Of a stretch of 64,000 bases of DNA, positions 42,911-51,733 are shown in pieces; the first letter of the stretch is position 1, and each line of letters starts with the position of its first letter. The notes beneath the pieces were generated by a model. It had not been told where the DNA came from. It was given only the letters and a program-made list of their open reading frames with translations, and did no database searches. This stretch comes from Anaerolentibacter hominis. Its GTDB lineage: Bacteria; Bacillota; Clostridia; Lachnospirales; Lachnospiraceae. The stretch is from assembly GCF_032380675.1 (NCBI RefSeq), contig NZ_JAWDIX010000001.1:1912706-1976705 (forward strand), read 5' to 3'. The translations under genes and the position numbers were made by a program.

Positions 42911-42961
42911 TATGTCCGATTTCGTACAAACATATTATATCCGATTTCGGACATAAGTCAA
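42911..42961 (-). promoter_or_regulatory. Autoregulated promoter of the MarR-RNHCP unit
   Basis: On the minus strand TTGACT (42961-42956) and TATAAT (42939-42934) are 16 bp apart. The spacer is filled by a dyad, TATCCGATTTCGGACATA (42938-42955). A second copy of the arm (TGTCCGATTTCGTACA) lies at 42913-42928, downstream of the -10 on the minus strand. Confidence 0.82.
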
Positions 42962-43323
42962 GTTTTTTTTAGCACAAGATAAACAACATGGTAGATTTAT
43001 ATTCCGTGAATTATTCCAAAAGCAAAAGGCAGGCCAAAGCCCGCCTTTCTCATTTTTAGTTGTGCATATTATATAAACGACCCATCAAACATCCGATTTA
43101 TTTTGTGCGCCTTAAAACTGTCAAGTTGCTACATCTATTATATTGTGCCCCAAGTCTTTATGAAATCAGGGCGGGAATCGGGCGGGATTTTGGTCAAATC
43201 ATGACCTGTAAACATTTTACAGTGTAAGCTGGAAAGAGCCGTTAAACTTCCGATTCATCAGCCTTTCCAGCCTTGTTGTCTTTACATGAGTACCTATAGT
43301 ACAAACTAGAACTGACACTATTT
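42962..43323. other. Non-coding space with a row of small hairpins
   Basis: No gene is seen. Hairpins: AAAGGCAGGC/GCCCGCCTTT near 43025-43050, GGTCA/TGACC (43192-43206), CTGTAAA/TTTACAG (43206-43222) and GCTGGAAAG/CTTTCCAGC (43228-43271). A GGGCGGGA direct repeat lies near 43169-43187. It may be the scar of a mobile element. Confidence 0.5.
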
Positions 43324-44283
43324 TTATTTCTTCTTATAGCCCGTCTTCATATCCACCGGCGTATGATAGGGGGTTCCTTCATAAAGAGCGCGGATATTGG
43401 CAGCCGCGATCAGCACAATCCGTTCCCAGGTCTCCTGCATATGATAGCCGCCGGAAATATGGGGCGTGATCAGCACATTCTTTGCATTCCAGAGAGGATG
43501 ATCCTCCGGCAGCGGTTCCGGATCTGTCACATCCACCGCCGCACCGCCCAGATGCCCGCTGTTAAGCGCCTCCACAAGAGCATCCGTATCCACAGATGTG
43601 CCTCTTCCCACATTCAGGAAAAGGCAGCCTTTCTTCATGGTTTCAAACCGGTTCTTATCGAATATCCGGTAAGTGGCGTCGGTCCCCGGCAGGCTGGTGG
43701 CTACAATATCTGCCCGTCCCAGCACTTCATCCAGATCCTCGTTCGTATAGAGTTCGTCCACATACTCAGGCGCCTGACGCTCCGTGCGGACCACGCCGAT
43801 CACATAACTGCCCAGAGCCTTCATTCGTCTGGCAAACTCTCCGCCGATGTCGCCCAGCCCCACAATCACCGTCGTGGAACCATAGATTCCCGCTACCGGC
43901 CCCTCATCCTTCCACAGATGGTTTTTCTGATTTTCCTGGTAACGATTCAGTTTTTTCTGCAGCACCAGCACTTCCCCCAGCATATGTTCTGCGATCGCCA
44001 GCCCATACGCTCCGGTGGCATTGTTAAGAACCGCATCCGCCGGAAGCACGCCCGGTTCCGTATAGCCGTTTGTGCCGGCGCTGTTTAACTGTACCAGTTC
44101 CAGGTTCGCCGCATTTTTCAGCAGAGAAGGGGCAACATTTCCCACAAGGATATTCACGTCCTCAAGCAGCTGCGGGGTAACATCCTTTGGGTCACAGTAA
44201 ATAAATTCCGCTCCCGGTGCCTGTTTCTCCAGCAATTCCTTATGCCTTTCCTGAACCGGCATGACAACCAGTACTTTTCTCAT
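43324..44283 (-). CDS. D-isomer 2-hydroxyacid dehydrogenase
   Basis: A 319-residue NAD(P)-dependent dehydrogenase of the D-lactate/phosphoglycerate group. NAD is bound by VIVGLGDIGGEFARRMKALG. The catalytic Arg and Glu lie in LNVGRGTSVD and VTDPEPLPEDHPLW, and the catalytic His in ITPHISGG. Substrate unknown. Third gene of the nitroreductase and aldo/keto reductase unit. Confidence 0.93.
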   Translation of the reverse strand: MRKVLVVMPVQERHKELLEKQAPGAEFIYCDPKDVTPQLLEDVNILVGNVAPSLLKNAANLELVQLNSAGTNGYTEPGVLPADAVLNNATGAYGLAIAEHMLGEVLVLQKKLNRYQENQKNHLWKDEGPVAGIYGSTTVIVGLGDIGGEFARRMKALGSYVIGVVRTERQAPEYVDELYTNEDLDEVLGRADIVATSLPGTDATYRIFDKNRFETMKKGCLFLNVGRGTSVDTDALVEALNSGHLGGAAVDVTDPEPLPEDHPLWNAKNVLITPHISGGYHMQETWERIVLIAAANIRALYEGTPYHTPVDMKTGYKKK

Positions 44284-44304
44284 AATGAAACGCCTCTTTT
44301 CCTT

Positions 44305-45450
44305 TTAATTTCCAGTGCTGCCAAACAACTGCTCCCGCAAATGCGTCAGCATCTCCATCTGCACCGGTATATCAATTTTCTGCGGGCAATGCTCCACGCA
44401 CTGGCCGCAGGCAACACAGTTATGGGCACAGATTTCTTCCTCCACCTCTGCGTAGGCATTCTGGTAGCGTCCCGGCTTTTTGTGCAGCTTATATTCATTG
44501 TACATCGCGAACATTTTGGGGATATCCACGCCGGCAGGACAATCCATACAATAGCGGCAGCCGGTGCACGGTATCGTCACATTGGACGTGTAGATCTTCA
44601 CCGCTTCCTCAATCAGGGCATACTCTGCCTCCGTATAAGGTTCAAAGTGGTTCATCGTCTTTAAATTATCCTGCAGCTGCTCCAGGCTTGAGGAACCGCT
44701 GAGCACCGTAAGTACATTCGGCTTAGAGGCTGCAAACCGCATCGCCCAGGACGCAATGCTTAAGTCCGGACGGGCTGTCTTTAGCAGTTTTTCCGACTCC
44801 TCATCCAGCCCTGCCAGCGCACCGCCTCTCACCGGCTCCATCACCATGCAGGGAATCCCCTTTTTCCTTATCAGCTCATACTGCCCTTTCGCATCCTGCT
44901 TCGTCCAGTCCAGATAATTCAGCTGAATCTGCACAAAATCCCAATCCTTCTCGTTGATAATCTGCTCCAGAATCTCCGGCGTATCATGGAAGGAAAAGCC
45001 CAGATTACGAATTTTCCCCTGTTTTTTCATCTCCATGCAGAACTCATACAGATGGTTTTTCTCATAGTGGGGCCAGCGGTCCCGGTTCACATCGTGCAGC
45101 AGATAGAAATCAAAATAATCCGTCTTAAGCCTCTCCAGCTGCTTCTCAAAATAGTACGCTGCATCCTCCGGCTTTTCCACCAGCCATCCCGGCATCTTTG
45201 TCACCAGGCAGTAGCTCTCCCGGGGATACTTTTTCAGGACCTTCCCCATAAAGGTTTCTGATTCGCCGCCGTGATAGGGCCAGGCCGTATCAAAATAGGT
45301 CACACCGTTTTCATAGGCGCAATCCACAATTTTCTCTGCCTTTTCTTCGTCAATCTTTGTCTTGGAACCAGCCTCCAGCGGAAACCGCATACAGCCCAGG
45401 CCCATCAGTGAGACCTTTTTCTCCGTCCCTTTATATTCTCTGTAAATCAT
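44305..45450 (-). CDS. Aldo/keto reductase with C-terminal 4Fe-4S ferredoxin domain
   Basis: A 381-residue oxidoreductase. The N-terminal (beta/alpha)8 barrel has the AKR start MGLGCMRFPLE, the tetrad Tyr and the FDTAWPYHGGESE motif. The C-terminal part has two cysteine clusters, CTGCRYCMDCPAGVDIP and CAHNCVACGQCVEHCPQ, for iron-sulfur clusters. This fusion is common in anaerobes. Electron donor and substrate are unknown. It lies 13 bp after the nitroreductase gene. Confidence 0.94.
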   Translation of the reverse strand: MIYREYKGTEKKVSLMGLGCMRFPLEAGSKTKIDEEKAEKIVDCAYENGVTYFDTAWPYHGGESETFMGKVLKKYPRESYCLVTKMPGWLVEKPEDAAYYFEKQLERLKTDYFDFYLLHDVNRDRWPHYEKNHLYEFCMEMKKQGKIRNLGFSFHDTPEILEQIINEKDWDFVQIQLNYLDWTKQDAKGQYELIRKKGIPCMVMEPVRGGALAGLDEESEKLLKTARPDLSIASWAMRFAASKPNVLTVLSGSSSLEQLQDNLKTMNHFEPYTEAEYALIEEAVKIYTSNVTIPCTGCRYCMDCPAGVDIPKMFAMYNEYKLHKKPGRYQNAYAEVEEEICAHNCVACGQCVEHCPQKIDIPVQMEMLTHLREQLFGSTGN

Positions 45451-45463
45451 ATTCTTCTCCCGC

Positions 45464-46015
45464 TCACATTCTTGTCACTTTACTGTAATCCAGCTCATGG
45501 GGATCTTTCTCCACCGCCTTATGACCGATTACCACGCCCACTGCAAATTTATACCCATCCGGGAAACGGAACAGCTCCTCGCACTGTTTTCCCAGTTTGG
45601 GATCGTCAAACAGCACATCACAGCCCCCGATAATTACGCTTCCCAGGCCTATGGACTGAGCCGCCAGCACAATATTTTCTACGGCAATACCCGCATCCAC
45701 AATATGTTCCCCGTTTTTTGTAGAGATCAGGATAAAAAGCGGAGCATTGTACAGTGTTCTGAAGTTTCTCCCCTTCAAAACCTCCCTGCGGTTATCATCC
45801 GCGTGTTCCATCAGATAGTCCACGTGCAGCTTCTCGAAATCATCAATAACCTTCTTGTCCTCCACCACAGTGAACTGCCATGGTTGACGGTTCATGCCGC
45901 TGGGGGAAGCCAGCGCCGCCTCAATCAGAACATCAAGCATTTCCCGGCTTACTTTCTCATCGGTAAACCCTCTCGTGGAGCTTCGCTCCCGTATTGCCTT
46001 CATTACTTCATTCAT
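45464..46015 (-). CDS. Nitroreductase-family FMN enzyme
   Basis: A 183-residue flavoprotein. The FMN phosphate motif RSSTRGF, SPSGMNRQPWQF and the C-terminal GLGSVIIGGCD region match the family. The ATG at 46015 gives the standard start; AAGGAGA is 12 bases upstream, further than usual. It is first in a three-gene reductase unit behind a promoter with 19-bp spacing. Confidence 0.93.
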   Translation of the reverse strand: MNEVMKAIRERSSTRGFTDEKVSREMLDVLIEAALASPSGMNRQPWQFTVVEDKKVIDDFEKLHVDYLMEHADDNRREVLKGRNFRTLYNAPLFILISTKNGEHIVDAGIAVENIVLAAQSIGLGSVIIGGCDVLFDDPKLGKQCEELFRFPDGYKFAVGVVIGHKAVEKDPHELDYSKVTRM

Positions 46016-46103
46016 ATACCATCTGTCTCCTTCCCTAATGCTGATACACCGCATGAAACCCATACGGTAAAAACCACATTTTCATGTCAAATGCATTACC
46101 ATA

Positions 46104-46134
46104 ATCATACGTCTTAAAGTTCACTTCAAGTCAA
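46104..46134 (-). promoter_or_regulatory. MerR-type promoter of the reductase operon
   Basis: On the minus strand TTGACT (46134-46129) and TATGAT (46109-46104) are 19 bp apart. The spacer holds the dyad CTTGAAGT-GA-ACTTTAAG (46113-46130, one mismatch). A long spacer over a dyad is the signature of MerR-family activators. No merR gene is in the window. Confidence 0.75.
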
Positions 46135-46177
46135 GGTATTTTTCTGCGGTTATCCAGTCATCCCCGCAGTTTTCCGA

Positions 46178-48229
46178 CTATAGAGAAATGCGGTTCAGAT
46201 AACTCCCGGTCCTGTTGCTCAGCCGGGGATCGTTTTCCCTGACCTTGGCAAACTGCTCCGGATCTACCTTGCCGGCCAGCTCATTCGCCAGCTTTAAAAC
46301 CGGTGCATCATTGAAGATATCTCCCAGCCTGAATTCCAGTACCCCGCTCTGGCGGATACCGAACAGATCCCCAGGGCCCCTCATCCGCAGGTCCTCCTCC
46401 GCTATATAAAAACCGTCATTGGAATGATTCAGCGTTTCCAGACGCTTTTTTGTCTCCTTATTGCCGGAACCGCTGACAATAATACAGTAGGACTGGGCAT
46501 TTCCTCTTCCCACCCGTCCCCGCAGCTGATGGAGCTGGGCAAGGCCGAACCGCTCCCCGTTCTCAATCATCATCACCGTAGCATTGGGTACATTGACTCC
46601 TACTTCCACAACCGTAGTGGAAACCAGGACCTGGATCTCCCCGGCGGAAAAAGCCTCCATGATCTGATTCTTTTCAGAAGCTTTCATTTTACCGTGCAGA
46701 TAACTCACCCGTACCGTGTCTCTGTAGATTGATCTCAGTTTTTCACAGTAGGCGATCACATTTTCTGCCTCGACCGTCTCACTGTCCTCCACCATGGGGC
46801 AGATAATATATGCCTGATGTCCCGCTTCCACCTGTTTCTTGATAAACTCATAGGCAGTGGGGCGGTAACGGGTATCTACCACACAGTTTTTCACCGGCAG
46901 CCGGTTTGCCGGCAGCTCATCCAGCACGGACAGGTCCAGATCCCCATAAATAATAATGGCCAGAGTCCTTGGAATCGGAGTAGCGCTCATAACCAGCACA
47001 TGCGGCGCTTCTCCCTTTCCGGATAGCCGCTCCCGCTGCTTCACTCCAAACCGGTGCTGTTCATCTGTGATAACCAGGGCCAGACGGTCGTATTCCACCG
47101 GGTCCTGAATCAGCGCATGCGTCCCGATGATCACATCCGCCTGATGTTCCCGTATTTTCTCATACGCCTCTCTTTTTTCCTTCTGGGTCATAGAACCCAC
47201 CAAAAGGCAGCAGCGCACCCCAAAAGGAGAAAGCAGACTCTCACACTCCGAAAAATGCTGTTTTGCCAAAACCTCTGTGGGAACCATAAGGCAGCCCTGG
47301 CAGCCGTTCGACGCACAGGAAAGCAGGGCCAGTACCGCCAGCACTGTTTTGCCGGAGCCCACATCGCCCTGGATCAGCCGGTTCATCTGGAAGCCGCCCG
47401 CCAGATCGCCCCGAATCTCCTCCCATACTTTCTTCTGGGCTCCGGTCAGCTCATAGGGAAGAGAATCCTGGAGCCTGTCCGTTTCTCCAAACCGTTCAAA
47501 TAGGTAGGCAGATCTCTGTCTCTCCTGCTTTCCCTTTAACTGTCTTAAGTAGAGGGTAAACAAGAAGAACTCGTCAAAGACCAGTCTTTTTCTGGCCTTC
47601 ATCATACTTTCCCTGTTCTTTGGAAAATGGATTTCCCGGATTGCGGTTTTATAATCCAGCAGGTCATATTCCTTCCGGATCTGAGCACTTAAATAATCCC
47701 CGTTTAAATTCACCCCATCCAGCGCCTGGCGCATCGCCTTTCCCAGCACCGTGTTTGTGAGTCCGAACGTCAGGCCGTAGACCGGCTGCATGACTTCTTT
47801 CCGGTTATAATACTCGGTCTTCGACAGCAGCTTGGGCTGTTCCATGGCGGTCATGCCATTTTTCCATCCTATTTTTCCCCGCAGCAGCAGCCTGGTTCCC
47901 GGATGGAGATATTGCTTCATAAACGGCATATTAAACCAGGTCAGACGTATGGTCCCTGTTTCATCCCGCCCAATGCAGCTTAAGATCGTAAGCTTTCTTG
48001 CCCGTCTCATTTCGGGCATTGCGGTAATAGAAACTTCAACCACCTGAACGGTACCCTCCGATACTTCCTCCACGGGTATAATCTCGCCGTACTGGTCATA
48101 ATCCCTGGGATAGTATTCCAGCAAGTCGCCCACTGTACCGATGCCAAGTCTTGCCAGCAGTACCGCCGTCTTTTCGCCGATTCCCTTTATCCTGCCCACC
48201 GGTTCCGTATATTCCACCTTTACACTCAC
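46178..48229 (-). CDS. recG: ATP-dependent DNA helicase RecG
   Basis: A 683-residue helicase that remodels stalled replication forks. The N-terminal wedge/OB domain is followed by helicase motifs: GDVGSGKT (I), MVPTEVLAKQH (Ia), TDEQHRFG (II), MSATPIPRT (III), STTVVEVGVNVPNA (V), QLRGRVGRG (VI) and the C-terminal TRG-like EEDLRMRGPGDLFG. It begins with GTG at 48229, with AAAGAAAGG close before it; an in-frame start a few codons later is possible. The order with fakA and rpmB is typical of Firmicutes. Confidence 0.97.
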   Translation of the reverse strand: MSVKVEYTEPVGRIKGIGEKTAVLLARLGIGTVGDLLEYYPRDYDQYGEIIPVEEVSEGTVQVVEVSITAMPEMRRARKLTILSCIGRDETGTIRLTWFNMPFMKQYLHPGTRLLLRGKIGWKNGMTAMEQPKLLSKTEYYNRKEVMQPVYGLTFGLTNTVLGKAMRQALDGVNLNGDYLSAQIRKEYDLLDYKTAIREIHFPKNRESMMKARKRLVFDEFFLFTLYLRQLKGKQERQRSAYLFERFGETDRLQDSLPYELTGAQKKVWEEIRGDLAGGFQMNRLIQGDVGSGKTVLAVLALLSCASNGCQGCLMVPTEVLAKQHFSECESLLSPFGVRCCLLVGSMTQKEKREAYEKIREHQADVIIGTHALIQDPVEYDRLALVITDEQHRFGVKQRERLSGKGEAPHVLVMSATPIPRTLAIIIYGDLDLSVLDELPANRLPVKNCVVDTRYRPTAYEFIKKQVEAGHQAYIICPMVEDSETVEAENVIAYCEKLRSIYRDTVRVSYLHGKMKASEKNQIMEAFSAGEIQVLVSTTVVEVGVNVPNATVMMIENGERFGLAQLHQLRGRVGRGNAQSYCIIVSGSGNKETKKRLETLNHSNDGFYIAEEDLRMRGPGDLFGIRQSGVLEFRLGDIFNDAPVLKLANELAGKVDPEQFAKVRENDPRLSNRTGSYLNRISL

Positions 48230-48310
48230 GCCTTTCTTTTATGAATCCTGCTGCCGGCCTGCCCCGCCCGCAGTTTCCTATAGCACGCGGTTTCCTATAT
48301 CACACAGAAA

Positions 48311-48346
48311 GGGGAGACTGCAAAGCAAATTCTTTTGCAGCTCCCC
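48311..48346 (-). terminator. Terminator of asp23-fakA unit
   Basis: On the minus strand GGGGAGCTGCAAAAG and CTTTGCAGTCTCCCC pair around AATTTG with a short T run. The 10-base direct repeat GTTTCCTATA occurs nearby, at about 48274 and 48290. It separates recG from fakA. Confidence 0.65.
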
Positions 48347-48415
48347 CTTAACGTCCAATTGCCAAAGTCCGCCCTCATCGCTTTCAGACTCAGGCATAAA
48401 ACACCTTATCTCTTC

Positions 48416-50080
48416 CTATTCAACAGAAAGTACATAGTAATAAATCGGCTGGCCCCCGCTGTGAACCTCCACATCTACATCCGGATAGGTTTCCATCAGC
48501 TCATCGGCCAGTGTCTCGGCATCCTCTTCCTTCATCTGATCCCCATAATATAAGCTGATCAGTTCAGAATCCTCATCGACCAGATTATCCACCAGTTCCC
48601 TTGTTGTGGAGTTAATATTATCTCCCACCGCCAGAATTGACTTATCTCCGATTCCCATGATATCACCCTGTTTGATCGCCTTGCCGTCCAGGCTGGTATC
48701 TCTCACCGCGTAGGTGACCTGACCGGTTTTCACACGGGACATCTCCTCGCACATCTGCTTTGCATTCTCTTCCGCAGAGCGGTCATATACAAAATTTATA
48801 ATAGCGGTAATTCCCTGCGGGATGGTCTTGGAAGGGATCACAACGATCTTCTTCTCATCCGAAAGCTTCGCCGCCTGCTCCGCCGCAAGAATAATATTTT
48901 TATTATTCGGAAGGATGAAAATCGTATCGGCATGTACCTTATCAATGGCGTTCAGCATATCTTCCGTGCTGGGATTCATCGTCTGGCCGCCTTCAATCAG
49001 ATAGTCAACGCCCAGGCCCCTGAAAATCTCACTCAGGCCGTCGCCCGCCGACACACTGATAAAACCATATTTCTTTCTGGGTTCTTCCTTCTTTACCACC
49101 GGTTCATCGCTGGCCGGAGTCTCCGCCTCCTGATTGAAGAGCACCTCATTGTGTTCTTCTCTCATATTGTCAATTTTAATGTGATTGAGCTGTCCGTAAG
49201 TGAGCGCTCTCGTCAGCGCCACACCCGGATCATTGGTATGCACATGTACTTTTACCAGATCATCATCCGCTACCAGAACAATGGAATCTCCGATGGATTC
49301 CAGAAAGCTCTTGAATATCTTTTCTTCCTGAGCCGGCAGCTCGCTGTCCCTCATGATGATAAATTCGGTACAATAGCCGAACTTGATATCATCGGTAGAG
49401 ATCGCCTCTCTCTTTCTGGTCTTTCCTGCCGGAGCAGAAGTACCAACGGTAAAATTCACTTCCTTGCCCAGAAGCGCATCCTGCACACCCTTCAGTATGG
49501 TCAGCAGCCCCTGGCCGCCGGAATCCACCACACCAGCCTCTTTCAAAACCGGAAGCAGCTCCGGAGTATACTCCAGCACTTCTTCCATATGTTTAATTAC
49601 TTCATCCATAAAGTATACGATATCATCCGTCTGTTCCGCCAGTTCAGCTGCTTTCTCCGCTCCTCCTCTGGCCACCGTCAGGATCGTGCCCTCCTTCGGC
49701 TTCATAACTGCTTTGTAAGCTGTATCCGTCGCTCTCTGAAAACTGGCTGCAAGAGTGGGTACATCAATAGCCTCCGATGCCAGGATTCCCTTGGTGAGTC
49801 CCCTGAGCAGCTGGGAAAGAATAACGCCGGAGTTGCCTCTTGCGCCCCGCAGAGAACCGCTGGAAATCGCTTTGCAGAGACTTTCAACAGTAGGATCTGC
49901 AAGAGAACTTACCTCTTTTGCCGCGGACATAATCGTCAGTGTCATATTCGTTCCTGTATCCCCATCCGGTACCGGGAATACATTTAACTCATTGATATAC
50001 TCCTTCTGTGCTTCAATAGCCTGAGCACCTGCCAAAAATAATTTCTGAAGTAATTTGGCATCGACTGTATGAATAACCAC
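48416..50080 (-). CDS. fakA: Fatty acid kinase subunit FakA / DAK2-domain protein YloV
   Basis: A 554-residue protein with an N-terminal DAK2 kinase domain (GAQAIEAQKEYINELNVFPV, then PDGDTGTNMTLT) and a C-terminal DegV-like part. FakA phosphorylates fatty acids bound to FakB. The GTG at 50080 is preferred: AAGGAGG lies nine bases upstream, inside a longer frame that starts at 50104. It follows the asp23-type gene. No fakB is in the window. Confidence 0.94.
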   Translation of the reverse strand: MVIHTVDAKLLQKLFLAGAQAIEAQKEYINELNVFPVPDGDTGTNMTLTIMSAAKEVSSLADPTVESLCKAISSGSLRGARGNSGVILSQLLRGLTKGILASEAIDVPTLAASFQRATDTAYKAVMKPKEGTILTVARGGAEKAAELAEQTDDIVYFMDEVIKHMEEVLEYTPELLPVLKEAGVVDSGGQGLLTILKGVQDALLGKEVNFTVGTSAPAGKTRKREAISTDDIKFGYCTEFIIMRDSELPAQEEKIFKSFLESIGDSIVLVADDDLVKVHVHTNDPGVALTRALTYGQLNHIKIDNMREEHNEVLFNQEAETPASDEPVVKKEEPRKKYGFISVSAGDGLSEIFRGLGVDYLIEGGQTMNPSTEDMLNAIDKVHADTIFILPNNKNIILAAEQAAKLSDEKKIVVIPSKTIPQGITAIINFVYDRSAEENAKQMCEEMSRVKTGQVTYAVRDTSLDGKAIKQGDIMGIGDKSILAVGDNINSTTRELVDNLVDEDSELISLYYGDQMKEEDAETLADELMETYPDVDVEVHSGGQPIYYYVLSVE

Positions 50081-50116
50081 CGCTTTGTTCCTCCTTAATT
50101 CCATGAGTGCCGGACA

Positions 50117-50473
50117 TTAGTCCATTACCCGGACTCCTTCCACGAAGACATTGATCTTTTCTACCTTCATGCCAGTGAATTCCTCAACTTTATATTTTAC
50201 ATTGCTGATCAGATTGTCAGCAACAGCAGAAATGCTTACGCCATATGCAACGATAATATGAAGAGCAACGCTGATACCCGATTCCTCGATCACAACATTG
50301 ACTCCCTGGCTGATACTGTCCCGCTTCAACAGCTTTACCAGACCGTCCTTCATACTGACATAGGCCATCCCGACCACGCCGAAACACTCTACGGCTGCAG
50401 AACCGGCATATTTCGCAATTACTTCATTTTCAATTAATATTTCGCCCAGCTGCGTGTTCATATGTCCTTTCAT
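50117..50473 (-). CDS. Asp23/YloU-family protein
   Basis: A 118-residue protein of the Asp23/Gls24 family, with YAGSAAVECFGVVGMAYVS and NVKYKVEEFTGMKVEKINVF. Members are linked to envelope stress. The ATG at 50473 has GGAGGG six bases upstream. It is first of asp23-fakA and lies downstream of a dispersed-repeat copy. Confidence 0.93.
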   Translation of the reverse strand: MKGHMNTQLGEILIENEVIAKYAGSAAVECFGVVGMAYVSMKDGLVKLLKRDSISQGVNVVIEESGISVALHIIVAYGVSISAVADNLISNVKYKVEEFTGMKVEKINVFVEGVRVMD

Positions 50474-50568
50474 AGTCAACCCTCCACGATTCCTGTTTCA
50501 TTCACACTGACCCTTTCCGGTATTCCGGGTATAAGGGAGAGGCTGCCGCTAAACAGCCTCTTCTATCA

Positions 50569-50606
50569 TACAATAAGGCGGCCCGCGAAGCGTGCCGACG
50601 TTTGTT
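50569..50606 (-). repeat. Dispersed intergenic repeat, copy C
   Basis: A 38-bp element, minus-strand reading AACAAACGTCGGCACG to GCCGCCTTATTGTA. It is 35 of 38 identical to copy A. CGGCACGC and GCGGGCCG can form a stem around TTC. Confidence 0.75.
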
Positions 50607-50727
50607 TCGTGCATTATTTTTTCATCTTTGAGGCAGCAAAGGAAACAAATCCTTATGCATATTATACCCTCTTTTCCCATAAAATGAAATAAAAAAATTT
50701 CATATACTTGGAAATGGCGGGATTTCA

Positions 50728-50865
50728 ATGAAAAAAATGTTCGGCTTTATTTTATTCTGGATCGCCATTGGTATGACCATCATGCTCTTCATAACAAATG
50801 GACTCCTGGCAATCGCTATTATAATAATGTGCCTTATTCTGGGGTATAACTTATTTTCCTGCTGA
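50728..50865 (+). CDS. Small 45-residue membrane protein
   Basis: An open frame from ATG 50728 to TGA 50863 gives 45 residues: MKKMFGFILFWIAIGM, then a short polar turn (TNG), then a second hydrophobic run ending NLFSC. It should span the membrane twice as a small hairpin. A GGCGGG lies upstream. It points against its neighbours, between rpmB and the asp23-type gene. Unknown function. Confidence 0.6.
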   Translation: MKKMFGFILFWIAIGMTIMLFITNGLLAIAIIIMCLILGYNLFSC

Positions 50866-50905
50866 CGGATCAGGCCGCTTTCACAGCTCTGATCCAGACA
50901 ATAAA

Positions 50906-50955
50906 TATCCCACGGTAAAAGAGTCGCCTCTCATACCGCGGGATTTTCTTTTCCT
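50906..50955. terminator. Terminator between small ORF and rpmB
   Basis: ATCCCACGGTA and TACCGCGGGAT pair with one mismatch, with TTTTCTTTT after it on the plus strand. A second stem, GGATCAG/CTGATCC (50867-50895), lies just before. It can serve the convergent rpmB on the other strand. Confidence 0.6.
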
Positions 50956-50970
50956 GCTCTGTTTTCAGCC

Positions 50971-51156
50971 TTAAGCACGTTCTACTTTGCCGGATTTCAG
51001 ACAAGAAGTACAAACATACATTTTCTTTGTACCGCCTTCTGTCTTCACTCTTACTGATTTAATGTTGGATTTCCACATTTTATTGCTTCTTCTATGTGAG
51101 TGGCTCACCTTAATACCAAAATGAGCGCCCTTGTCACAAACTGCACATCTAGCCAT
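50971..51156 (-). CDS. rpmB: 50S ribosomal protein L28
   Basis: A 61-residue ribosomal protein, beginning MARCAVCDKGAHFGIKVSHS. Two cysteine pairs (CAVC and CTSC) indicate the zinc-binding C+ form. The ATG at 51156 has AGGAGG seven bases upstream; a longer frame is not needed. Confidence 0.96.
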   Translation of the reverse strand: MARCAVCDKGAHFGIKVSHSHRRSNKMWKSNIKSVRVKTEGGTKKMYVCTSCLKSGKVERA

Positions 51157-51213
51157 TCTAAGCACCTCCTCGACCAAACTTTCCAAGCCTGTATTAGCTC
51201 AGACAACAAAGCT

Positions 51214-51242
51214 ATTCTATCAAATGAAGCACAGGAATGCAA
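51214..51242 (-). promoter_or_regulatory. Promoter of rpmB
   Basis: On the minus strand TTGCAT (51242-51237) and TAGAAT (51219-51214) are 17 bp apart. Confidence 0.65.
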
Positions 51243-51307
51243 GACTTTTTTTGTCGCACGAGAAATTCTTTGTATTTCCAGGCAGACACAAATAGTCTGT
51301 TTTAAAA

Positions 51308-51712
51308 TCACTCCTTTTCTGCAGGAGCCTCTGTGACAATCTCCTCCTCGGTAAAGAACTCGTCCTCATCTTTGGACTTGGTAAACTTGTTGATCAGATC
51401 CGGCACCATATCCAGTATCTTGGTAATGCTGTCCTGATTCTTTACATTGACCAGCTTTGATGTACCGTCCTTGATCACCAGAACGGCGCTGGGGGAAATC
51501 TTTCCGCCCATTCCTCCGCCGCCATTGTTCTTTTTCTTTCCTTCCTCGGAAAAAGCACCCGCAGCCACACCAAAATTAACTTCTACCAGAGGCAGAATGA
51601 TTGTGCCGTCGTCAAATTTCATAGCCTCGCCCACAACGGTCTTGGTTGTAATAAAATTGTCCATCCCCTTAAACAGAGATTCCACGGTTGAACTAAAGCT
51701 GTTATCTGTCAT
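51308..51712 (-). CDS. gerW: GerW/YtfJ-family spore protein
   Basis: A 134-residue protein with the family pattern VVGEAMKFDDGTIILPLVEV, GVAAGAFSEEG, a glycine-rich turn (GGGGMGGK) and SAVLVIKDG. In Bacillus the homologue is needed for germination with some germinants. AAGGAGG precedes the ATG. It follows the DUF2953 gene by 21 bp, the same pair as ytfI-ytfJ. Confidence 0.93.
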   Translation of the reverse strand: MTDNSFSSTVESLFKGMDNFITTKTVVGEAMKFDDGTIILPLVEVNFGVAAGAFSEEGKKKNNGGGGMGGKISPSAVLVIKDGTSKLVNVKNQDSITKILDMVPDLINKFTKSKDEDEFFTEEEIVTEAPAEKE

Positions 51713-51733
51713 AATTTATTTCCTCCTTCTTCT

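Noticed and set aside
42962..43323. Insertion sequence or integrase remnant
   Set aside because: Hairpins and repeats are present but no transposase fragment or terminal repeat with target duplication could be shown.
48932..49987. Open frame of 351 codons opposite fakA
   Set aside because: Antisense shadow of the DAK2 kinase gene; no start site or family.
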